Part shown: piece by piece, positions 1-5,765 of the stretch | Numbering within the stretch: the stretch's first letter is position 1 | How the letters are laid out: the number at the start of each line of letters is the position of its first letter | NCBI GenBank assembly: GCA_903930515.1 | Contig: CAIYYW010000345.1 | Location: 1-9,419, forward strand | Length of the DNA stretch: 9,419 nt | From: an uncultured delta proteobacterium | GTDB taxonomy: Bacteria > RBG-13-61-14 > DRUE01 | Reading direction: 5' to 3' | Position numbers and translations under genes: made by a program | The notes under the pieces: model-generated | Databases searched by the model: none | Told to the model about the DNA's origin: nothing | The model's input: only the letters and a program-made list of their open reading frames with translations

Positions 1-1
1 G

Positions 2-709
2 CTGACGGCGAAGTTGCTGATGGAGAAGCGGGGCCGGAAAATTCTGGTGGTGGACGCGGACCCGGCAATGGGATTGTCTTACGCGCTCGGGATCAAAGAC
101 CGCGGCACCATAGCCGAGGTCCGGGCGGAATTGATCAAGTCCGCCCGGGTGGCGCAGGATGAAAATGACCGGCAACAACTCGCCGCGATGCTTGACTACC
201 TGATTTTGGAGGCGATGAAGGAACATATTGGTTTCAGCTTCCTGGCAATGGGGAGGAGCCGGGAAAAAGGATGCTATTGCACGGTCAACAATCTTCTCCG
301 GGAAAGCATTGAGGCGCTGGCGGAAAATTTTGACTGGATCGTGATTGACGCCGAGGCCGGGATGGAGCAGGTGAGCCGGGAGGTGACCGGCCGGGTGAAT
401 TTCCCGATCCTCATAACCGATTCCAGCCTGCGCGGGATCAAGACCGCGGAGGCGATCGGCCAGGCCTTGAATTCAAGTTCGCAGGCCGCGCCCGCCGGCG
501 TGATCTTCAACCGGGCCGATTCCCTGGAGCCTTCCCAGATCAAACATCTGAGCGAGGCCGGGCTTAACTGTCTCGGGTCCATACCTTCCGACCAAAACAT
601 ACTCCGCTTTGACCAGGAAGGCCGGAACCTGCTGGACCTCCCCTCGGATTCCAAGGCCGTCTCCGCCCTGAAAAATATCCTTACGGAAAGTAAAATCTTC
701 CCGGCCTGA
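2..709 (+). CDS. CooC/MinD-family P-loop ATPase, 5'-truncated by window edge
   Basis: The reading frame is open from base 2 and runs into the window as LTAKLLMEKRGRKILVVDAD, the helix that normally follows a GKGGVGKT P-loop. The true start and Walker A motif therefore lie upstream, and the ATG at base 20 is internal. The visible part has the DADP switch I motif, a Cys-Tyr-Cys (CxC) pair at 272-280 and a switch II/Walker B-like segment, VIDAEAGMEQVSR. CooC proteins use such a CxC pair at the dimer interface to bind metal, and drive ATP-dependent nickel insertion into carbon monoxide dehydrogenase. The segment after switch II (ITDSSLRGIKTAEAI) also matches CooC-type ATPases. The fold is secure. 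The specific metallochaperone role is inference, because no CO dehydrogenase gene is visible. The gene converges on the lipoprotein gene 92 bases downstream. Confidence 0.85.
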   Translation: MTAKLLMEKRGRKILVVDADPAMGLSYALGIKDRGTIAEVRAELIKSARVAQDENDRQQLAAMLDYLILEAMKEHIGFSFLAMGRSREKGCYCTVNNLLRESIEALAENFDWIVIDAEAGMEQVSREVTGRVNFPILITDSSLRGIKTAEAIGQALNSSSQAAPAGVIFNRADSLEPSQIKHLSEAGLNCLGSIPSDQNILRFDQEGRNLLDLPSDSKAVSALKNILTESKIFPA

Positions 710-729
710 TCCGAAAACCCCATTGTGCC

Positions 730-748
730 GGACGCGGCCTCCGGGTCC
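730..748. terminator. Possible hairpin between convergent genes, no U-tract
   Basis: In the 92-base gap between the two convergent stop codons, GGAC at 730-733 pairs with GTCC at 745-748. An inner CGG/CCG stem (735-737 with 741-743) closes a CCT loop, with one G/G mismatch. It is followed directly by the palindrome GGTTAACC (750-757). No run of T follows on either strand, so it is not a classical intrinsic terminator. It could pause or protect 3' ends of both transcripts. Weak call. Confidence 0.22.
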
Positions 749-801
749 AGGTTAACCGACTGCAACCTTATTGATCAAAGTAGTCTCGGGTCAAGCGTCT
801 C

Positions 802-2469
802 CTACTTGCCGCCGCAAGCGCCGCCGCAAGCTCCGCCTCCGCCTCCGCCGCCTCCGCCGCCTCCGCCGCAAGCGCCGCCTCCGCCGCCTCCGCCTTTACC
901 GCCGGGCTCAGGGCCGCTGAGTTTCTTGTCGCAGTTCTTCAGCGTCTCGTTGTACTTGCAGAGCTGAGTCTTTATCTCTTCGGCGGAGAGACCGGAGAAC
1001 TGGAACTTGTTGTTGGCCAGCCAAGTAGGGCTGCCGCCGATGCCCAGGCCCTCGGCGATCTTGATGTTCTCGCGCAAGATCTGCTTGCCTTCACCGGCGA
1101 AGCACTTCTCAATCACCCCGGCATTGATACCGTTAGAGCCGGTACACTCCTGCCAGTTCTCGGAGGCGATGTTTTGGTTGCGGCACAGGATGTAGTCCAT
1201 GTACTTGAAGTTCTTCTTGTAGTTCTTGATCGCGCACAGTTCTCGGATATCCTCATCCACCTCGGCCTGGCCGTGCATAGACTTGAAGCCTTCACCCTCG
1301 GCCGAGGCAATGAAATTAACATTGAACGCGATGCCGTTGTTGAAATTCTTCAGCACTTCGGACATGGCGTTCAGCGCCTTCACGCCGAATGGGCAGTGGG
1401 ACATCACGAACACGTCCAGGCGCTTGGGCGCCTCCTGGCGGCACACCAGGGCTTCTTTGCAGTCCTGGTCGTCGCAGTCCACCTTGCCGTCTCCGGTGTC
1501 GTCCTGCTGGTTGTCGCAGATCTCCTTGGAGGGGTCGAACTTGGCGCCCGCGCTTAACTCGAGGTAGTCGCCCCGGGGTTGCAGTAAGCGCTTGACGCGC
1601 TCGTAGTTGTCGGCCTTCTCCACATCCTTGCCGAACAGGATGGCCGGCAGCAAACTCAGGCCGAGATCGGTGTAGAACTTTTTCCCGTCCTCCTCGGTGT
1701 ACTCCTTCACGCTGAACTGGGCGCCTGGGAACATGCCTTCCAGGCGGCCTTTCCATAGCTCGGCGCTGCACCCGGCGCAACGCTTGTCGGTTACGATGGT
1801 GATAAGAACCTTGACCGGCGGAGGCAGGGTTGCGCACAGCGCCGGCTTATCCTTTGGAAACGCGTCGCAGATAGCGCGCGAGAAGGCCATCTCGCCGCGC
1901 GGCCCCTTGTAGGGCTTGCCGCCGATGAAGATGGTGGGGCTGCCCCCGGCTTTACGGGCCTGGGCCTTGGCGAAGGAGGCCCTGAGCAACTCGGCGGACT
2001 CGGGCCCCTCGTAGCAGGCCTTCAACTTGGCGGTGTCCAGTACGATCTCCTGCGCGCAACCTTCCCAGTTGCCCGGGATGTCGCGCGGATTCTTGTTCAT
2101 GCAGTTGATGAACTTGAGCGCCAAGGCCGGGCGGTACTTCATGGCGCACAGTTGCACCTGGTCGCCCTTGACCTCGCTCTCGCCGTGCAACGAACTAAAC
2201 TGCCCGTTGGCGTCCTTGCCGATGAAATCAATGGCCAGGTCCACATCCCCGCCCATCTTCTCCATGACCGGAGCGATGGCCTGCTCGACCTGCGTGCCGT
2301 ATGGGCACTTCGACATAACATAAAACTCTACCTTGGCCTTCTCAGCCACGGTCTGCTTGGGGCCCTCGCTTCCCCTGGAACAACCCGGGACCACGCACAG
2401 GAGGCCGGCCAGCAAACCGGCGGCCAGTCCGAAAACCAAGATCCCATAGAATTGATACATTTTTCTCAT
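802..2469 (-). CDS. Lipoprotein with three thioredoxin-fold units and Gly/Cys-rich C-terminal tail
   Basis: This 555-residue protein was probably exported and anchored as a lipoprotein: basic start, hydrophobic stretch about 7-28, then VVPGC with Cys30 as a plausible lipidation site (Pro at -2 is not ideal). Unit 1 (about 46-212) has YVMSKCPYG at Cys55 and a GGSPT cis-proline-type loop at 175-179. Unit 2 (about 219-300) is thioredoxin-like with CAGC at 231-234. An Asp-rich insert with Cys residues (318-343) follows. Unit 3 (about 351-515) repeats unit 1, with FVMSHCPFG at Cys359 and GGSPT at 478-482. The last about 33 residues are Gly with Cys533, Cys547 and Cys551. Units 1 and 3 resemble DsbA/GILT-like thiol proteins but keep one Cys of the usual CxxC. 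Start choice: GGGGG lies 7 bases before the ATG. It probably acts in periplasmic thiol chemistry or metal/arsenic binding; the role is inferred from the domains and from lying beside acr3. Substrate unknown. Confidence 0.85.
   Translation of the reverse strand: MRKMYQFYGILVFGLAAGLLAGLLCVVPGCSRGSEGPKQTVAEKAKVEFYVMSKCPYGTQVEQAIAPVMEKMGGDVDLAIDFIGKDANGQFSSLHGESEVKGDQVQLCAMKYRPALALKFINCMNKNPRDIPGNWEGCAQEIVLDTAKLKACYEGPESAELLRASFAKAQARKAGGSPTIFIGGKPYKGPRGEMAFSRAICDAFPKDKPALCATLPPPVKVLITIVTDKRCAGCSAELWKGRLEGMFPGAQFSVKEYTEEDGKKFYTDLGLSLLPAILFGKDVEKADNYERVKRLLQPRGDYLELSAGAKFDPSKEICDNQQDDTGDGKVDCDDQDCKEALVCRQEAPKRLDVFVMSHCPFGVKALNAMSEVLKNFNNGIAFNVNFIASAEGEGFKSMHGQAEVDEDIRELCAIKNYKKNFKYMDYILCRNQNIASENWQECTGSNGINAGVIEKCFAGEGKQILRENIKIAEGLGIGGSPTWLANNKFQFSGLSAEEIKTQLCKYNETLKNCDKKLSGPEPGGKGGGGGGGACGGGGGGGGGGGGACGGACGGK
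805..903. repeat. Low-complexity GGN-codon tract encoding Gly/Cys tail
   Basis: On the + strand this reads as runs of ccgcct/ccgccg units broken by three gcaagc/gcaagct-type units. On the coding (-) strand it encodes near-pure glycine with three Ala-Cys-Gly-Gly insertions, the last two adjacent just before the stop. The hexamer-like repeat could change length by slippage. It belongs to the 3' end of the lipoprotein gene and is in frame throughout. Confidence 0.8.
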
Positions 2470-2626
2470 GCGATTACCCCCTTTTTTTAGTTAAGCTTCC
2501 CCATTGGTTGGACAACTTTTTGCCCGATTTATGTTAGACCCTTCACATACGAAAAAATTACTTTTTGAGCCCCGGCCAAGAAGATCACCTGAAAGGAATG
2601 ACCCCAGGAATTCAGATGCCGTCCCT

Positions 2627-2667
2627 TGCCGGGTTTTCTTCGCTAACTATCTTACCCTGACCCGGCA
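2627..2667. other. Inverted repeat in the lipoprotein gene leader
   Basis: TGCCGGG at 2627-2633 and CCCGGCA at 2661-2667 are perfect complements separated by 27 bases. The arms bracket the candidate -10 box of the lipoprotein promoter. On the + strand the second arm is followed by GTTTTTT, which looks terminator-like, but no + gene lies upstream. It could be an operator with two half-sites or chance. Nothing else stands out in the rest of the 253-base leader (2470-2722) beyond this, the promoter and the short dyad at 2694-2707. Confidence 0.3.
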
Positions 2668-2677
2668 GTTTTTTCAA
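2649..2677 (-). promoter_or_regulatory. Candidate sigma-70-type promoter for the lipoprotein gene
   Basis: Reading the - strand, TTGAAA (2677-2672) is followed after exactly 17 bases by TAAGAT (2654-2649), a good -35 and a fair -10 box. Transcription would start near 2642 and give a leader of about 170 bases before the ATG at 2469. This suggests the lipoprotein can be transcribed apart from the ars operon, though read-through from acr3 is not excluded. Confidence 0.45.
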
Positions 2678-2693
2678 CATCCCCTTCTCCCCG

Positions 2694-2707
2694 GATTGAC
2701 CTCAATC
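2694..2707. promoter_or_regulatory. Short dyad GATTGA-CC-TCAATC between acr3 and the lipoprotein promoter
   Basis: Six-base arms with a 2-base centre form a perfect dyad 16 bases downstream of the acr3 stop codon and 16 bases upstream of the candidate -35 box of the lipoprotein gene. The centre is too short for a good RNA hairpin, so a protein-binding site is more likely than a terminator. It may be chance. Confidence 0.25.
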
Positions 2708-2722
2708 ATCTGTGGCAACCCC

Positions 2723-3766
2723 TCAGGCCCTCTCGGCAAAATATTTTCTCTTGAAATAGAGCGCCAGGACGACCAGACTGATCATCACCGGCACTTCAAC
2801 CAGCGGCCCGATTACCGCGGCAAAGGCCTGGCCCGAAGAGATCCCGAACACCGCCACCGCCACCGCAATGGCAAGCTCGAAATTATTGCTGGCCGCGGTG
2901 AAAGCCAGGGTTGCGGTCTTGCCGTAGTCGGTGCCGATTTTTTTGCCCATGAAAAAACTGACCAGGAACATAACCAGGAAATAAATCAGGAGCGGGACCG
3001 CAATCCGAACCACATCCAGCGGGATTTTGACGATGTATTCGCCCTTGAGCGAAAACATGACGATGATGGTGAAGAGGAGCGCGATCAGGGTGAGCGGGCT
3101 GATGGTCGGGATGAATTTTGTGGTGTACCAGTCCTTGCCCTTGAGCTTGATCAAAACCAAGCGGGTGATCATGCCGGAGAAGAAGGGGATGCCGAGATAG
3201 ATGAACACGCTCTTGGCGATCTGGGCGATGGTGACCTTGACCACCGAGCCTTCCAGGCCGAACCAGGTGGGCAAAACCGTTATGAAAATATAGGCGTAAA
3301 CCGAGAAAAAGAGCATCTGAAAAATGGAGTTGAACGCCACCAGGCCCGCGGCGTATTCGGTGTCGCCTTCGGCCAGGTCGTTCCAGACAATCACCATGGC
3401 GATGCAGCGGGCCAGCCCGATCATAATCACGCCGTACATATATTCCGGCCGGTCGGGCAGGAAAATTATAGCCAGGAAGAACATCAGGACCGGGCCGATA
3501 ATCCAGTTTTGGATCAGGCTCAATCCCAGCACCTTCCAGTTCCGAAACACCGGGCCCATCTCCTCATACTTCACCTTGGCCAGCGGCGGATACATCATCA
3601 GGATCAGCCCGATGGCAATGGGCAGGTTGGTGGTGCCCACGCTGAATTGGCCGATGAACGCGGGCGCCCCGGACCAGAAATACCCAAGGCCCACGCCCAC
3701 GGCCATGGCCGAAAAAATCCACAAGGTCAAAAACCGGTCCAGCAGAGAAAGCTTTTTCCTCTCCAT
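2723..3766 (-). CDS. acr3: Acr3-family arsenite efflux permease
   Basis: This inner-membrane protein of about 347 residues, with about ten hydrophobic segments, exports arsenite using the ion gradient. It carries the Acr3 signatures: [17 protein letters not shown] in the fourth membrane region, with the conserved cysteine (about residue 121), then [20 protein letters not shown] near 290-310, and [10 protein letters not shown] with the conserved glutamate near 324. Length is normal for the family. Start choice: GGGAGG at 3778-3773 lies 6 bases before ATG at 3766, whereas the GTG six bases upstream (3772) directly abuts it. The ATG is 2 bases after the stop of the preceding unknown gene, so the two are probably translationally coupled. 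It is the last gene of the ars operon. Confidence 0.95.
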   Translation of the reverse strand: MERKKLSLLDRFLTLWIFSAMAVGVGLGYFWSGAPAFIGQFSVGTTNLPIAIGLILMMYPPLAKVKYEEMGPVFRNWKVLGLSLIQNWIIGPVLMFFLAIIFLPDRPEYMYGVIMIGLARCIAMVIVWNDLAEGDTEYAAGLVAFNSIFQMLFFSVYAYIFITVLPTWFGLEGSVVKVTIAQIAKSVFIYLGIPFFSGMITRLVLIKLKGKDWYTTKFIPTISPLTLIALLFTIIVMFSLKGEYIVKIPLDVVRIAVPLLIYFLVMFLVSFFMGKKIGTDYGKTATLAFTAASNNFELAIAVAVAVFGISSGQAFAAVIGPLVEVPVMISLVVLALYFKRKYFAERA

Positions 3767-3768
3767 CG

Positions 3769-4215
3769 TCACCCTCCCAGAAAAAGTATCGTCGCGAAAT
3801 AATGGTCGCGCGGATTTTTAAACAGGAGCGGGAGTTTGAACTGGCCGCGCATCATTCCGAAAGCAAAAGAGCTTATGCTGTCCGAGAGCGCGATCAGGCC
3901 CAGATGGATGGCGTGCAATTCCACCTGCGCCAAAGGCTCCGGCCCTTCATCCAAGACCCGGCTGGTCCAGCCCTCGGAACCAATTTCCACCAGGAGCGGA
4001 TCGCAATAGAAATCCAACTGGCGGATTATGATGCTCTTGCCCGCTGAGCTCGCGAGCCAGCGTTGGATCAGCTTTTTTCTCGTCGGGTCCGCGTAGGCGC
4101 GTTTAAACAGCGGCTCCAGATGAAAATCTTTCACGCTCTCCCAGAACATATTATGGTGCGCCTTCAGACCCGCGACCATCCCCGTCGGATTTTCTGATCC
4201 GGATTCCTTGGGCAT
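3769..4215 (-). CDS. Unrecognised 148-residue protein within the ars operon
   Basis: I do not recognise this family. The product is 148 residues, soluble-looking and mixed in charge, with a single Cys in the segment [15 protein letters not shown] (about 65-79) and several histidines (20, 21, 32, 101, 104). No signal peptide, thioredoxin motif or clear membrane segment is seen; the stretch [20 protein letters not shown] (101-120) is mildly hydrophobic. It begins 4 bases after the small thioredoxin stop and ends 2 bases before the acr3 ATG, and its 3' end holds the acr3 ribosome site. This placement argues for a real gene serving the operon. The frame is open over its full length. Function unknown. 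Confidence 0.7.
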   Translation of the reverse strand: MPKESGSENPTGMVAGLKAHHNMFWESVKDFHLEPLFKRAYADPTRKKLIQRWLASSAGKSIIIRQLDFYCDPLLVEIGSEGWTSRVLDEGPEPLAQVELHAIHLGLIALSDSISSFAFGMMRGQFKLPLLFKNPRDHYFATILFLGG

Positions 4216-4219
4216 TAAA

Positions 4220-4462
4220 TCACTTCTTCAATTCCGAAAGAATCTTCTTCAACTCCGGCACCGCGGGAATTTTGCCCTGGCTGATAATTTTCCCGTCAAC
4301 CACCACCGCCGGGGTCATCATTACGCCCAGCTTGGCAAACTCGGCCACATTGGTGATATGAGAAATATCCGCGGCCAGGTCCAGCTCCGCGCAGGCGTTG
4401 ACAACATTCTGCTCCGTGGTCTGGCATCTCGGGCATCCCGAACCTACGACTTGAATCTTCAT
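4220..4462 (-). CDS. Small cytoplasmic thioredoxin (redox-active disulfide family), CPRC active site
   Basis: The product is an 80-residue thioredoxin-fold protein beginning MKIQVVGSGCPRCQ, with active-site Cys10 and Cys13 and a TPAVVVDGKII cis-proline segment. This is the short 'redox-active disulfide protein 2' (thioredoxin_3, MTH895-like) type. It has no export signal, so it acts in the cytoplasm. Start choice: AGGAGG (4477-4472) is 9 bases before this ATG but only 3 before an ATG two codons upstream (4468), and the MKI start is usual in the family. It sits just downstream of the arsG-like gene. From memory, arsEFG clusters include a small thioredoxin-type partner, so this may be the ArsE-like member, but I do not assign the symbol. 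It may supply electrons to the ArsG-like membrane protein. Confidence 0.88.
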   Translation of the reverse strand: MKIQVVGSGCPRCQTTEQNVVNACAELDLAADISHITNVAEFAKLGVMMTPAVVVDGKIISQGKIPAVPELKKILSELKK

Positions 4463-4486
4463 GGCCATTTGCCTCCTGTTATTTTT

Positions 4487-5176
4487 TTATATTATTCCGA
4501 AAACATATGACAGCACATAATAAATTCCGACTAAAATAAAAATCACCCCGGTAATCCTTTTTGCGTAAAACTCCACCCGGTTCAGGTTTTGATAAAATTT
4601 GCCCACATATTCGGAACCGGCCGCGATCACCACCGCGAACCCCAGCACCGGCAGCGCACTGCCCAGGCCGTAGATCAAGGGCAGGCCGATTGCGGATTTC
4701 ACCTTCAAAGAAATCGGGATCAGGCTTCCGAAAAAAAGCGCCGCGGAAATTGGACAGAAGGCCAGGGCGAATAACGCTCCCAATAAAAAAGTTCCGATCA
4801 GGCCGGATTGGCTCAGTCGCCTGGACAATTTTTCCGGGGGCGTAAAGCCGGGCAGATTCATTTTGAATAAATTCAGTAAAAACATTCCGATCAGGATCAG
4901 GATGATGCCCAGAATTTTGTTGATATAAATCTGGAGAAAATTGGAGAGCGCGGAGATGTTGAGCGCCAGCTTGACAATGATCATACTGATCGCGATATAG
5001 GTTATGCTCCTGCCGAGGCCGTAAAGGATTCCGGATAAAAACACAATGGACTTTTTTGAGACCTGGTAAGAGATCAGAGAAATAGAGGCGATATTGGTTG
5101 CCAGAGGGCAGGGGCTGATTGAGGTCAAAATTCCTAGCCAGAGCGCGGAAGTCATCCCTAAAAGATACTCGTTCAT
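4487..5176 (-). CDS. arsG: ArsG-family / CcdA-like membrane protein
   Basis: The product is a 229-residue polytopic inner-membrane protein of the CcdA/DsbD-transmembrane superfamily. SISPCPLATNIASISLIS (Cys23) and LAFCPISAALFFGSLIPIS (Cys141) are the two equivalent half-repeats, each with a Cys-Pro at the membrane helix, as in CcdA where this pair passes electrons across the membrane. The first motif matches proteins named ArsG in arsEFG operons, where ArsG is described as an efflux permease for trivalent aromatic aminoarsenicals. Six hydrophobic segments are visible. The ATG overlaps the arsF stop (ATGA, 5173-5176) with AAGGA 6 bases upstream, so translation is coupled. Efflux and disulfide transfer are both possible roles; the retained cysteine pair favours at least a redox function. 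Confidence 0.88.
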   Translation of the reverse strand: MNEYLLGMTSALWLGILTSISPCPLATNIASISLISYQVSKKSIVFLSGILYGLGRSITYIAISMIIVKLALNISALSNFLQIYINKILGIILILIGMFLLNLFKMNLPGFTPPEKLSRRLSQSGLIGTFLLGALFALAFCPISAALFFGSLIPISLKVKSAIGLPLIYGLGSALPVLGFAVVIAAGSEYVGKFYQNLNRVEFYAKRITGVIFILVGIYYVLSYVFGII

Positions 5177-5739
5177 TGCTGATCCTTGAGAAACCCCCGA
5201 ACCTGTTCTTGAACATATTTAATAAAAGCCGGCTGGTCCCGCACCAAAGTCCAAATTTGATCCAGGTTCTTCCATTGCTTTTGTTGTCCCCGTTCCAGCT
5301 CCACCAATACCAAGGACTTGGTGATCAGTTGATAGTCCTGGATAAAATGGCGGTTGTCCGGCTCGTCCACATTGACCGAGAGAAACTTGAGTTTGCCGGC
5401 TTGCAGTTCCTTCCCGAATCCGGCTTCAATCGCTGCTTTTGAATATTGCTCAATAGTCAAACAAGTAGAACAGCGATGAGTGCCGTGAAAATAATAGGCG
5501 ATAACCTGCAGCGCCGGCTGATCCTGACATTCCGGATCGTTGGCCCCGCAATGGGAGTCGGGATTGGACGCGGTTTCCTGGCCAGGCTCAGGCTCCGACG
5601 GAGGCGATGCTTGAATCCCGGTTTGCGCCGGAGGGGTTTGATCTTTCGCATTATGCTTGGCATAGCCGAACACCAGATAAGCGATGCTGGCCATCACAAA
5701 ACCTGAAAGAATGATTTTGATAATTTTCTTGGGATTCAT
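5173..5739 (-). CDS. arsF: ArsF-family membrane-anchored periplasmic thioredoxin-like protein
   Basis: This 188-residue protein has an uncleaved-looking signal anchor (about 6-27), a Pro/Glu-rich linker with Cys64 and Cys71, then a thioredoxin-like domain from about 78. The domain motif YYFHGTHRCSTCLTIEQYS has CSTC at 90-93, and FLSVNVDEPDNRHF and TKSLVLVELERG follow. These match the family named 'nitrophenyl compound nitroreductase subunit ArsF', reported with ArsE to act on nitro-aromatic arsenicals such as roxarsone. The active site would face the periplasm. It overlaps arsG by 4 bases and follows the permease gene by 26 bases, with a GGAGGAG run upstream. The extra linker cysteines could form a second disulfide. 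Family call good; the reaction in this organism is inferred. Confidence 0.88.
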   Translation of the reverse strand: MNPKKIIKIILSGFVMASIAYLVFGYAKHNAKDQTPPAQTGIQASPPSEPEPGQETASNPDSHCGANDPECQDQPALQVIAYYFHGTHRCSTCLTIEQYSKAAIEAGFGKELQAGKLKFLSVNVDEPDNRHFIQDYQLITKSLVLVELERGQQKQWKNLDQIWTLVRDQPAFIKYVQEQVRGFLKDQQ

Positions 5740-5765
5740 CTTCCTGCTTTTCTCCTCCCGGGAAA

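Noticed and set aside
805-903. Triplet/hexamer repeat considered as a CRISPR or regulatory repeat array
   Set aside because: There are no spacers or fixed repeat units. The tract is in-frame coding sequence for the Gly/Cys tail.
725-967. + strand frame encoding a poly-proline peptide
   Set aside because: It is the antisense of the lipoprotein's glycine-codon tail. The proline runs are a mirror of GGN repeats.
2545-2570. A/T-run stem (AAAAAG..TTTTTT) considered as a terminator for acr3
   Set aside because: It has only an A-T stem with no GC core, and lies over 150 bases past the acr3 stop and after the candidate lipoprotein promoter.
2504-3802. Long + strand open frame (432 codons) opposite acr3
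   Set aside because: The product is rich in Asp, His, Gln and Arg with no motif, and lies wholly antisense to a clear Acr3 gene. It is a by-product of GC-rich codon use.
4479-5216. 245-codon - strand frame overlapping arsG
   Set aside because: The arsG frame shows membrane helices and CcdA-type Cys-Pro motifs. This overlapping frame is rich in Arg, Asn and Gln without motifs.
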